DNA from: Streptococcus mitis | GTDB taxonomy: Bacteria > Bacillota > Bacilli > Lactobacillales > Streptococcaceae | DNA: 64,000 nucleotides | Assembly: GCA_001560895.1 (NCBI GenBank) | Contig: CP014326.1 | Location: forward strand, 1,066,001-1,130,000 | Direction: 5' to 3' | Shown here: in pieces, positions 10,919 through 18,552 of the stretch | Layout: every line of letters starts with the position of its first letter | How positions within the stretch are numbered: the first letter of the stretch is position 1 | Notes under the pieces: model-generated | Told to the model about the DNA's origin: nothing | The model's input: only the letters and a program-made list of their open reading frames with translations | Databases searched by the model: none | Program-made: the position numbers and the translations under genes

Positions 10919-11020
10919 ATGTCGCCAATCGAGTGGATATTAGTTATGCTCATTGTCATTTCAAGTGGAGTGACAGTTCTGACAATGATAGTCGATAAGA
11001 AAGGGGTGATCAAGAAATGA
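10919..11020 (+). CDS. 33-residue single-pass membrane peptide
   Basis: The ATG lies directly after the stop of the initiator gene, and the TGA overlaps the methyltransferase start (ATGA). The peptide has one hydrophobic helix (about residues 5-25: WILVMLIVISSGVTVLTMIV) and a basic tail. The tight coupling on both sides and the upstream AGGAGGTGG support translation. Function unknown. Confidence 0.6.
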   Translation: MSPIEWILVMLIVISSGVTVLTMIVDKKGVIKK

Positions 11021-12375
11021 GATTTATTGATTTATTTTCAGGTATCGGTGGCTTTCGACTTGGAATGGAAAGTGTCGGACACGAATGTATTGGATTTTGT
11101 GAGATTGATAAATTTGCTAGGAAATCTTATAAGTCCATTTTTCAAACGGAAGGAGAAATAGAATTTCATGACATACGAGATGTTTCAGATGACGAATTTA
11201 AAAAACTTAGAGGGAAAGTCGATGTCATCTGTGGGGGATTCCCTTGTCAAGCATTTTCAATCGCAGGAAGACGATTGGGATTTGAAGATACTAGAGGAAC
11301 TTTGTTCTTTGAAATTGCTCGAGCGACCAAACAAATCCAACCACGTTTTCTTTTTCTTGAAAATGTTAAAGGCCTACTCAATCACGATAAGGGACGGACG
11401 TTTACCACAATTCTTACCACACTTGATGAGTTGGGGTTTGATGTTGAGTGGCAGGTGCTTAACAGTAAGGATTTTGGCGTTCCCCAAAACAGAGAGAGGG
11501 TGTTTATTATCGGACATTCTAGAAAGAAAGGTACCAGACTCCTATTTCCTTTCAGACGAGAAGGTCAAGCAACTAACCCTGAGACTTTGAAAGCACTAGG
11601 GAATTTAAATCCATCAAGAAGTGGAATGAGTGGTAAAGTCTATTATTCAGAAGGTCTTGCGCCAACCTTAGTTCGTGGAAAAGGAGAAGGATTTAAAGTT
11701 GCGATTCCTTGTATGACACCAGACAGATTAGAAAAAAGACAAAATGGTAGACGTTTCAAGGATAATCAAGAGCCAATGTTTACTTTAAATACTCAGGATC
11801 GCCATGGTATTGTCGTTGTTGGAGATTTACCAACTAGCTTTAAGGAAACTGGTCGCGTCTATGGAAGTGAGGGGCTATCTCCAACACTGACTACGATGCA
11901 AGGTGGAGATAAAATCCCCAAAATACTGATTCCAGAACCAATCCAATTTCTAAAAGTCCGAGAGGCAACGAAAAAAGGATATGCTCAAGCAGAAATAGGA
12001 GATTCAATCAATTTGGAAAGACCAAGTTCTCAGTATCGTCGTGGTAGAGTTGGCAAAGGTATAGCTAATACGTTAACAACTAGTGGTCAAATGGGAGTAG
12101 TAGTGGCTAGCTATGAAGGAGAAGATAAGCAAGTTTACCATGTTGCTGGTATTTTAATAAATGGACAATTTTACCGTCTGAGGATACGACGAATCACTCC
12201 TAAAGAGTGTTTTCGCTTGCAGGGTTTTCCTGATTGGGCTTTTGAAGCTGCTAGAAAAGTCTCTAGTAATAGTCAGCTTTATAAACAAGCTGGTAATAGT
12301 GTAACCGTTCCTGTGATTGCTGCAATCGCAAAGAAATTAAAAGAAATAGAGGAAAAAGATGAAAGCGTTAAATAA
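11017..12375 (+). CDS. DNA (cytosine-5-)-methyltransferase
   Basis: The 452-residue C5 methyltransferase has all the core motifs. Motif I is DLFSGIGGFRLG (5-16), motif IV is GGFPCQ with catalytic C77, motif VI is ENV (115-117), motif VIII is QNRER (about 157), and motif X is GNSVTVP near the C-terminus. The variable target-recognition region holds three related segments (SEGLAPTL, SEGLSPTL and GIANTLTT). No partner restriction enzyme is nearby, so it is probably a solitary enzyme protecting the ICE from host restriction during transfer. A homologue at this position is usual in Tn5252-like ICEs. The recognition sequence cannot be deduced. Confidence 0.92.
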   Translation: MRFIDLFSGIGGFRLGMESVGHECIGFCEIDKFARKSYKSIFQTEGEIEFHDIRDVSDDEFKKLRGKVDVICGGFPCQAFSIAGRRLGFEDTRGTLFFEIARATKQIQPRFLFLENVKGLLNHDKGRTFTTILTTLDELGFDVEWQVLNSKDFGVPQNRERVFIIGHSRKKGTRLLFPFRREGQATNPETLKALGNLNPSRSGMSGKVYYSEGLAPTLVRGKGEGFKVAIPCMTPDRLEKRQNGRRFKDNQEPMFTLNTQDRHGIVVVGDLPTSFKETGRVYGSEGLSPTLTTMQGGDKIPKILIPEPIQFLKVREATKKGYAQAEIGDSINLERPSSQYRRGRVGKGIANTLTTSGQMGVVVASYEGEDKQVYHVAGILINGQFYRLRIRRITPKECFRLQGFPDWAFEAARKVSSNSQLYKQAGNSVTVPVIAAIAKKLKEIEEKDESVK

Positions 12376-12808
12376 AGAGTCAATACTATATTGTGATGAA
12401 TTAGAAACAGAATTACATGATGCAGAAATGATGCAGTTGGATGAACAAATATTTTTGATGCCCAATTATCCATGTGAGTTTGAAGTGACATTTTTAGATT
12501 ATTACCATAAAAAACACAATTACCCACTATTTTATGAATCCTATCTTCAAAACATTATGGAATTCCTTGAAAGTCAGGATATAAAGAACGGAGCTGATGC
12601 CTTTGTAGATGATAATCATAATCTTGTTTTTGTTTTATATGGGCAAGGCTATCGAGCCGAGGGAAAAGAGGGAATACTTACAACCCAAGTAACTGTAAAA
12701 GCTTATGATGAAGATAAGAAACCGATTAACTTCGCAAATTTATTAGATTCCTTAATAGTCTCAGAATATCAAATGGAACCGAATCTTTGGGAGGTCTCCC
12801 ATGATTGA
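12359..12808 (+). CDS. conserved ICE protein, unknown function
   Basis: This 149-residue acidic protein has no domain I recognise. Its start overlaps the methyltransferase end by 17 bases, and its own end overlaps the next gene by eight, so it belongs to the same operon. No signal peptide or membrane segment is seen, so it is likely cytosolic. Confidence 0.75.
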   Translation: MKALNKESILYCDELETELHDAEMMQLDEQIFLMPNYPCEFEVTFLDYYHKKHNYPLFYESYLQNIMEFLESQDIKNGADAFVDDNHNLVFVLYGQGYRAEGKEGILTTQVTVKAYDEDKKPINFANLLDSLIVSEYQMEPNLWEVSHD

Positions 12809-13181
12809 TCTCTATCTAAGTAAAAATAGCCAAAGAAATCAACTTCTTTTAGACTTCTTTCAAAAATATGGTATCGAGGTATCTTGTCATTCAGTTTCTG
12901 AAATGACAAAGGACAAATTAATTGAGATGATGAGTTATTCTTCAGATTGTTTTGAGTTTTTATCTCCCAATTTATTGCGATTTAAGAACCGTGACAATCT
13001 AAGATTAACGGATTTCGTTGAGATGATTTTAAAAAATCCTGAACTAACCATTAGACTTCCTCTTGCGGTTTCAAATAAGCGAGTTTATCCAAATCTGAAT
13101 CTAGAGGAGGCTAGAGCTTTATTGCCCAGAGATACGAAACAATTGATTTACATGACACAAACACATTATTTATCAAGTTAA
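12801..13181 (+). CDS. ArsC/Spx-like protein lacking the redox CXXC
   Basis: A GGAGG site lies just upstream of this 126-residue protein. The overall layout resembles the Spx/ArsC thioredoxin-like family: a short beta strand (IDLYLSKNSQRNQ), an alternating helical middle, then LPLAVSNKR and LNLEEARALLPR. These resemble the RPLI...R and EIRAFLP segments of Spx. The CXXC after the first strand is replaced by SKNSQ. If the fold is right, it would be a redox-insensitive RNA polymerase-binding regulator. Family assignment is moderate and function is inference. Confidence 0.6.
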   Translation: MIDLYLSKNSQRNQLLLDFFQKYGIEVSCHSVSEMTKDKLIEMMSYSSDCFEFLSPNLLRFKNRDNLRLTDFVEMILKNPELTIRLPLAVSNKRVYPNLNLEEARALLPRDTKQLIYMTQTHYLSS

Positions 13182-13193
13182 AGGAGAAGCAAT

Positions 13194-13427
13194 ATGGCTG
13201 AACGATTTTGGGAGAACTTGTCCATTATTTTGGCTGAAAGAAATATCAGCTGGATTGAGTTAACCAGAAAAATGTTTGCGGGAGAGTTTCACTATCCAAG
13301 TGAATTGAATCGTTTGTATCAAAAGATTCGTCACTACAAGATGGAACAACGAATGCCTCAAAGTCCATGGGTAGAAAGGATTGTGCAGGTATTAGATTTA
13401 GATTATGAAGATTTATTTCGGAGGTAA
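13194..13427 (+). CDS. small putative DNA-binding protein
   Basis: The 77-residue product is preceded by AAAGGAGAAG. The sequence (SIILAERNISWIELTRKMFAG, and at the end PQSPWVERIVQVLDLDYEDLF) resembles a Cro/CI-type helix-turn-helix in which a tail repeats the typical 'WVERIAQVLDVD' ending. It could regulate the surrounding operon. No direct target is visible. Confidence 0.6.
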   Translation: MAERFWENLSIILAERNISWIELTRKMFAGEFHYPSELNRLYQKIRHYKMEQRMPQSPWVERIVQVLDLDYEDLFRR

Positions 13428-13429
13428 CT

Positions 13430-14017
13430 ATGAAAAGAATAATTCCAGTTTATATATTCCAACAAGTAAATGTCCTATTGGTTTCCTTATACTTACTGAA
13501 ATTGCTTTGTATTGGTGAGTTAACTATACTAGAGATTCTCTATGGTGCGTCACTCATTTCTTTTTTATGGATGTATGGTCAACGAAAACAAGTGGTCAAG
13601 GTCAATATGAAAACTAGGATGAAATGGCTTGGTATTGGATTCGTTAGTCTACTGATTATAAGTCTATGTTTTAGTCTGATTCATGCTCAAGGAACCACGA
13701 ATCAAGCAAACTTAATTGGGCTTCAACATCAAGTTCCTTGGTTTTCATTTTTATTGTTCTTAATCAATGCGAGTATGGTTGAAGAATTTTTGTATCGAGA
13801 AATTTTATGGAACTTGGTCAGAAAATTAGATATTCGAGTTGCTTTGACAAGCGTTTTGTTCGCTTTAGCTCATCATCCAGGAACCATTCTAGCTTGGTGT
13901 TTGTATGTTTCCTTGGGAATGTTTTTAGGGATGGTACGCTATAAATCGGACTTATGGGGCAGTATGGGACTACATTTGGTGTGGAACCTACTAGTTTATA
14001 GTTTGCTGATTTTTTAG
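13430..14017 (+). CDS. CPBP-family intramembrane metalloprotease (CAAX/Abi)
   Basis: This 195-residue polytopic membrane protein has the CPBP (former Abi/CAAX) motifs: EExxxR as E118, E119 and R123; FxxAH ending at H148; and HxxxN as H182 and N186. About six hydrophobic segments are visible. Members are membrane proteases linked to bacteriocin immunity, phage resistance or protein processing. Here it closes the first ICE operon. A terminator is not obvious; the following 330 bases hold the transfer-operon leader. Confidence 0.85.
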   Translation: MKRIIPVYIFQQVNVLLVSLYLLKLLCIGELTILEILYGASLISFLWMYGQRKQVVKVNMKTRMKWLGIGFVSLLIISLCFSLIHAQGTTNQANLIGLQHQVPWFSFLLFLINASMVEEFLYREILWNLVRKLDIRVALTSVLFALAHHPGTILAWCLYVSLGMFLGMVRYKSDLWGSMGLHLVWNLLVYSLLIF

Positions 14018-14157
14018 ACCAAATTAGCTTGTTTTAGGGAAATGAAATGCTAACGTTATGTAACAATGTTAGTCTTTTATTTCAAACTCTTTGATGAATA
14101 TGAATTTAGCTCGACAGAAAAATAAGAAATGTGATAAAAATTTCAACTACTCTTATC

Positions 14158-14190
14158 TATAATAAAGCTACCTGTTCTTTGAAAATTGAA
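14158..14190 (+). promoter_or_regulatory. promoter -10 and rRNA-type boxA antitermination signal of the transfer operon
   Basis: A consensus TATAAT (14158-14163) has no good -35, suggesting a regulated promoter. Transcription would start near 14170, almost directly at TGTTCTTTGAAAATTGA (14173-14189). This closely matches the boxA of Gram-positive rRNA operons (TGTTCTTTGAAAAC), where NusB/S10 load for processive antitermination. It lies before a transfer operon of about 9 kb. The role is inferred from sequence identity. Confidence 0.6.
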
Positions 14191-14300
14191 TCCACTCCGT
14201 CTTGATTAGCGTGCCTGTGTAAGTAGGGACTGAGAGTATTTCCCTGTGAAGGGCAACTGGCACAAGACGTGTGTGAGAATTTTCTAACAGACACGGAGTT
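14191..14300 (+). ncRNA. structured leader RNA before the ICE conjugation operon
   Basis: Nested complementary segments predict a multi-helix fold. ACTCC (14194) pairs with GGAGT (14295), CGTCTT (14198) with AAGACG (14264), GTGCC (14211) with GGCAC (14259), AGGGA (14225) with TCCCT (14241), and CGTGT (14268) with ACACG (14291). Some alternatives overlap by one or two bases, as in a switch. I recognise no known riboswitch class. Alternatives are a cis-acting leader or an oriT. No protein frame fits between 14018 and 14350. Confidence 0.5.
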
Positions 14301-14350
14301 TATCGTTACCAGACTTAAACGATGCGACAAACTAGATAAAGGAGTTAATC

Positions 14351-14650
14351 ATGAAGGTAGTAAACTTGTATGATTTGAAACAAATGGGAAATAAAGGTGG
14401 TTGTACCATCCAATTGATCCATCATTTTCCTTTTGGTATGGGCTTAGGACATCTCAAAAAAGACTACATTGAATTTAAACGTGTTGGTATCTTTGATGGG
14501 AAAGCAGTAGAAGTTACTCTTCGAGAACCTTATTCGAGAGATCTACTGCAGGTTGTCAAGTCTATTAAGCAACGTCAGAAATTGATTGCTTATCGTTATA
14601 AAGAAGGAAAGCTGCTATTTGTTAAGAAGGAGGCCTCAGATGTCCTCTGA
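14351..14650 (+). CDS. conserved conjugation-operon protein, unknown
   Basis: This is a 99-residue protein with a ribosome site AAAGGAG just upstream. It has the compact, mixed alpha/beta look of a small cytosolic protein, without membrane segments. It is the first gene after the boxA leader. Its end overlaps the next gene by 11 bases. Function not recognised. Confidence 0.75.
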   Translation: MKVVNLYDLKQMGNKGGCTIQLIHHFPFGMGLGHLKKDYIEFKRVGIFDGKAVEVTLREPYSRDLLQVVKSIKQRQKLIAYRYKEGKLLFVKKEASDVL

Positions 14651-15128
14651 ACAACAGGAACGAATGGCAGTTCAATATGCAGAGCGTAGTCTTTTATTTA
14701 CTGTAAAAAGTCTCTTAAAAATTCTAGAATGGTCTAGACGTCAGGCTTTAGCACAGGATTCTGCCTATAAGATAGGAGTACAGAAATTAGAAGAATTGCT
14801 ACAATCTCCTTATTCGATTGATACGATTAATCTGAAAAAAGATTTCTTAGACAAACCAATTGATATAGAGAAATTTAAAGCTTTTTTAGAAAAAGAAGAG
14901 ATTCCTTTAGCCATCGCTTGGCAAGGGGATTCTCTACATTTCTACACGAAAGACCGTTCGATTCTAGACAATCATTTAGACCATCTGTTAGAAAAAATGG
15001 TTAATGATCCAGAGAAATTAGCTGATTTTACCATGGATAAGTCATTAGACGATGCTATTGATGAAGCTAAATCCCAAATAACCTTTAGACAAGAAGGAGC
15101 CGTCAAACAGAAAGAGATGGTGAGATGA
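14640..15128 (+). CDS. conserved conjugation-operon protein, unknown
   Basis: It encodes 162 residues. The ATG at 14640 (MSSEQQERMAV) is chosen because AAGAAGGAGG lies just before it; an upstream in-frame ATG would overlap the previous gene heavily. The protein is soluble, acidic and helical. The stop overlaps the start of the coupling-protein gene (ATGATG), so the two are co-translated. It may be an accessory factor of the coupling protein, by position only. Confidence 0.75.
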   Translation: MSSEQQERMAVQYAERSLLFTVKSLLKILEWSRRQALAQDSAYKIGVQKLEELLQSPYSIDTINLKKDFLDKPIDIEKFKAFLEKEEIPLAIAWQGDSLHFYTKDRSILDNHLDHLLEKMVNDPEKLADFTMDKSLDDAIDEAKSQITFRQEGAVKQKEMVR

Positions 15129-17005
15129 TGTACAGTGGAAAGAAATTCCTACTATTCTCACTGTTAGGTATCTTACTAGGCTATCTTTTTCATCGTTTGA
15201 CGCTTTTGTATGATTCCTATACTGGAAATAGCTTAGATAAATGGACTCATCTTCTAATGGAAGGTCAAGATGAAATTCTTCAGTCGCCATGGAATGTTTC
15301 CTTTACTGGAAAATCAAGTGCTTTTTTTCTACTAGGCTTTGTGATGATGTTGCTGGTTTATCTCTATTTAGAGACTGGTAAAAAACAATACCGAGAAGGT
15401 GTAGAATACGGGAGCGCCCGTTTTGGAACTCTAAAAGAAAAGAAGCTCTTTTACGGTAAGGAATTTTCTCATGATACGATCTTAGCACAAGATGTTCGTC
15501 TGACATTATTAGATAAAAAACCAGCCCAATATGATAGGAATAAGAATATTGCGGTGATTGGAGGTTCAGGAAGTGGGAAGACATTTCGCTTTGTGAAACC
15601 CAATCTGATTCAAATGAATAGTTCTAATATTGTAGTGGATCCTAAAGATCACTTGGCCGAGAAAACAGGCAAACTCTTTTTAGAACATGGCTACCAAGTA
15701 AAGGTGTTAGATTTAGTCAATATGAAGAACTCAGATGGCTTCAATCCTTTTCGCTATATAGAGACAGAAAATGATTTGAATCGCATGCTGACGGTTTATT
15801 TCAATAATACCAAAGGCTCTGGCTCCCGTAGTGATCCATTTTGGGATGAAGCTTCTATGACTTTGGTACGAGCTTTAGCCTCCTACTTGGTCGATTTCTA
15901 TAACCCACCTAAAACAAGAGAACAGCTCATAGAAGAAAGTCGTTTAAGTCAAAAGGAATACCAAAACTTGTTGAAACGTCAAAAAAAAGAAGTGGAAGAG
16001 CGAAAAAAACGAGGGCGTTATCCAAGTTTTGCTGAAATCTCAAAACTCATTAAACACTTATCCAAGGGTGAAAACCAAGAAAAAAGTGTCTTAGAAATTC
16101 TATTTGAAAATTATGCTAAAAAGTATGGGACTGAAAATTTTACCATGCGAAATTGGGCAGATTTCCAAAATTATAAGGATAAGACTCTGGATTCTGTTGT
16201 TGCTGTAACCACTGCTAAATTTGCCCTCTTCAATATACAAAGTGTTATGGATTTGACCAAAAGAGATACCCTTGATATGAAGACATGGGGCAAGGAAAAA
16301 TCAATGGTTTACTTAGTTATCCCAGATAACGATAGTACCTTTCGCTTTCTTTCAGCCCTCTTTTTTTCAACCGTATTTCAAACCCTAACAAGACAAGCAG
16401 ATATTGATTTTAAGGGACAATTACCTCTTCATGTGAGAGTTTACTTAGATGAGTTCGCAAATATCGGAGAAATCCCAGATTTTGCTGAACAAACCTCAAC
16501 AGTCCGTTCTCGGAATATGAGTCTCGTTCCTATTCTACAAAATATTGCCCAACTTCAAGGGCTCTATAAAGAAAAAGAAGCTTGGAAAACCATTTTGGGG
16601 AACTGTGATAGCTTAGTCTACTTAGGTGGTAATGATGAAGATACCTTTAAATTTATGAGTGGATTACTCGGTAAACAAACCATTGATGTTCGAAATACTA
16701 GTCGTTCCTTTGGCCAGACAGGTTCAGGATCCCTTTCTCATCAAAAGATTGCTCGTGATTTAATGACACCTGATGAAGTCGGAAATATGAAACGGCATGA
16801 ATGCTTGGTTCGAATTGCCAATATGCCTGTCTTTAAAAGTAAAAAGTACAATTCCATTAAGCATCCAAACTGGAAGTACCTAGCCAATCAAGAAACCGAT
16901 GAACGGTGGTGGAACTATCAAATCAATCCTTTGAATCAAAGACAAGAAAATCATCTTGAAGGCCTTAGAATTCGTGATTTAACTTTTGAATCTAGTTTAA
17001 AATAA
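15125..17005 (+). CDS. type IV secretion coupling protein (VirD4/TraG)
   Basis: The 626-residue protein has two N-terminal membrane helices (about 8-25 and 60-82) and a cytosolic ATPase domain. Walker A is GGSGSGKT (146-153) and Walker B is VYLDEFANIG (about 440). This is the coupling protein that links the relaxase-DNA complex to the transfer channel. A large insert (about 260-340) rich in Lys/Glu lies between the motifs. It heads the T4SS genes in the usual order. Confidence 0.93.
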   Translation: MMYSGKKFLLFSLLGILLGYLFHRLTLLYDSYTGNSLDKWTHLLMEGQDEILQSPWNVSFTGKSSAFFLLGFVMMLLVYLYLETGKKQYREGVEYGSARFGTLKEKKLFYGKEFSHDTILAQDVRLTLLDKKPAQYDRNKNIAVIGGSGSGKTFRFVKPNLIQMNSSNIVVDPKDHLAEKTGKLFLEHGYQVKVLDLVNMKNSDGFNPFRYIETENDLNRMLTVYFNNTKGSGSRSDPFWDEASMTLVRALASYLVDFYNPPKTREQLIEESRLSQKEYQNLLKRQKKEVEERKKRGRYPSFAEISKLIKHLSKGENQEKSVLEILFENYAKKYGTENFTMRNWADFQNYKDKTLDSVVAVTTAKFALFNIQSVMDLTKRDTLDMKTWGKEKSMVYLVIPDNDSTFRFLSALFFSTVFQTLTRQADIDFKGQLPLHVRVYLDEFANIGEIPDFAEQTSTVRSRNMSLVPILQNIAQLQGLYKEKEAWKTILGNCDSLVYLGGNDEDTFKFMSGLLGKQTIDVRNTSRSFGQTGSGSLSHQKIARDLMTPDEVGNMKRHECLVRIANMPVFKSKKYNSIKHPNWKYLANQETDERWWNYQINPLNQRQENHLEGLRIRDLTFESSLK

Positions 17006-17025
17006 AAATAGAAAAGAGGAAATAG

Positions 17026-17268
17026 ATGATTACGCATTTTAAAGGTTTTGTTTATGGAGTAGACGCAAGTGCTATGTTTGCACAAGCTATGTCTTTGTTA
17101 CAGAAGGGATTGATTGCGGTTGGTGCCTTTCTCGTTGTTGTGGGGATTGTCAACCTTGCAACCAACATTAAAGATGGTGGACCAGGTGTTCGGAATGCCA
17201 TTCTTGAAATTGTCGGTGGAGTTATGGTCGGGGCTGCTGGAGCCTTTGTAACTCAGATTTCAATTTAG
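17026..17268 (+). CDS. VirB2/TrbC-like small membrane protein (pilin-like)
   Basis: This 80-residue protein has two hydrophobic helices (about 22-48 and 56-78) separated by a short polar loop (NIKDGGPGVRN). It is Gly-rich and lacks charge in the second helix. Its size, topology and place between the coupling protein and the VirB6-like gene fit the pilin or channel subunit of Gram-positive T4SS. AGAGGAAA precedes the start. Confidence 0.8.
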   Translation: MITHFKGFVYGVDASAMFAQAMSLLQKGLIAVGAFLVVVGIVNLATNIKDGGPGVRNAILEIVGGVMVGAAGAFVTQISI

Positions 17269-17284
17269 GAGGATAAACAATGAC

Positions 17285-18139
17285 ATGAATCTTAGTTTAG
17301 TCTCACCCTTTGTTTACCTTGCATCTGAAAAAATATCAGCTGAAAATTTATTTGAAGGATTTAATGTAGATTTACAATCTACGGTAGATCTGATTAAATC
17401 TCTATCTAGCTACAATCCAACAGTTTGGACTTATATGTCTAGTATTACTAAAAGTGTCATGCAGCCTCTTGGAGTTGCGATTTTATCAGTTGTTCTCATC
17501 TTAGAATTTTCGAAGATGGCAAAGAAAATTGCTAACTCTGGTGGAGCGATGACCTTTGAAGCATTAGCACCGATGTTGATTAGTTATATTATGGTTGCAG
17601 TTGTAATTACCAACACTACCGTCATTGTAGAAGCCATCATTGGGATTGCGAGTCATGCCATTGAACAAGTGGCCTCGATTGTGGCTCACGGTGGGGCAAA
17701 GTATGATACAATCTCTGGATTAAAAGGGTCAGGATTTATTGGCCGGATGATTGTGGGCTTTTTCGCCCTCCTCATTTGGCTAGTTCGGATAGTAAGTGCA
17801 GCCATGGTCAATCTTTTGGTATCTATTCGATTTATTCAACTCTACCTTATGATCCCATTTGCCCCTCTTACGATTCCAACATTTTTAAGTGATGAGTGGA
17901 AGTCTATTGGTATTGGCTATTTAAAAAATATTATGGTCTATGCGGTACAAGGGGTTCTTATTTTTCTGATTGTTTCTCTTGTTCCTTTGTTTGAATCTGC
18001 TGGGAAAATAGCTGTTTCAAATGGTGCAGGAGTCCTGCAATCTCTTGCGATTATGTTTGGTAGTTTAATACAAGCTATCTTACTGATTATTGCCCTCGTT
18101 GGTTCTCAACGTACGGCTCGCTCAATCTTAGGTATGTAA
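17285..18139 (+). CDS. VirB6/TrbL-like polytopic T4SS protein
   Basis: The product has 284 residues and five or six hydrophobic segments. The start at 17285 follows GGAGGA; a nearby ATG four bases earlier opens straight onto a stop. It resembles the TrsL/VirB6-like inner channel proteins of Gram-positive ICEs (VRIVSAAMVNLLVSIRFIQLYLMIPFAPLTI). A hairpin follows it. Confidence 0.85.
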   Translation: MNLSLVSPFVYLASEKISAENLFEGFNVDLQSTVDLIKSLSSYNPTVWTYMSSITKSVMQPLGVAILSVVLILEFSKMAKKIANSGGAMTFEALAPMLISYIMVAVVITNTTVIVEAIIGIASHAIEQVASIVAHGGAKYDTISGLKGSGFIGRMIVGFFALLIWLVRIVSAAMVNLLVSIRFIQLYLMIPFAPLTIPTFLSDEWKSIGIGYLKNIMVYAVQGVLIFLIVSLVPLFESAGKIAVSNGAGVLQSLAIMFGSLIQAILLIIALVGSQRTARSILGM

Positions 18140-18146
18140 TTAGATA

Positions 18147-18180
18147 AAGGCTAGGAAGTGATTGCTTCTTAGCCTTTTTA
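18147..18180 (+). terminator. intra-operon hairpin terminator or attenuator
   Basis: A 12-bp stem (AAGGCTAGGAAG with CTTCTTAGCCTT) is followed by TTTTA. It lies between the VirB6-like gene and prgI, inside the T4SS operon. It may reduce downstream expression or be the target of boxA-type antitermination. Confidence 0.7.
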
Positions 18181-18192
18181 GAAAGGAAAGTC

Positions 18193-18552
18193 ATGAATAC
18201 ACGTGTCTTTAAAGACATCTCAAAATACCAACACAGGGCTTGGTTAGGTTTCACTACAAGACAAATCATCTTTGTTTTACCAGCCTTTATTGTCACAATT
18301 ATTGTTTTGGGCTTGAATCTCTTTTTCTGGCAATTTGGAGATTGGTTTGTTTACGGTTTTGTGTTTGCCTTTACCATCCCCCTCATGCTTTTTGGAGTCT
18401 ATAAACCCAATGATTTATATTTTGAACATTATTTGAAATACCGTCTACATTTTGAATTAACGGTTCCCCTACGCACAATTACAGGAAAGAAAGGATCTGA
18501 ACATGAAAAGAAAATCAAATACATTAAAGAAACAAAAAACTTCAATGACTAA
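18193..18552 (+). CDS. PrgI-family T4SS membrane protein
   Basis: At 119 residues with two closely spaced membrane helices (about 28-47 and 52-72), it has the classic PrgI look (VFKDISKYQHRAWLGFTTRQ, then KPNDLYFEHYL). PrgI proteins precede VirB4 in Gram-positive T4SS and are VirB3-like. The end overlaps the VirB4 gene start by about 50 bases. GAAAGGAAAG precedes the start. Confidence 0.9.
   Translation: MNTRVFKDISKYQHRAWLGFTTRQIIFVLPAFIVTIIVLGLNLFFWQFGDWFVYGFVFAFTIPLMLFGVYKPNDLYFEHYLKYRLHFELTVPLRTITGKKGSEHEKKIKYIKETKNFND

Noticed and set aside
14191-14300. TPP-type riboswitch before the conjugation operon
   Set aside because: CTGAGAG occurs, but the other conserved TPP segments (CCTGATCTGG and similar) are absent.
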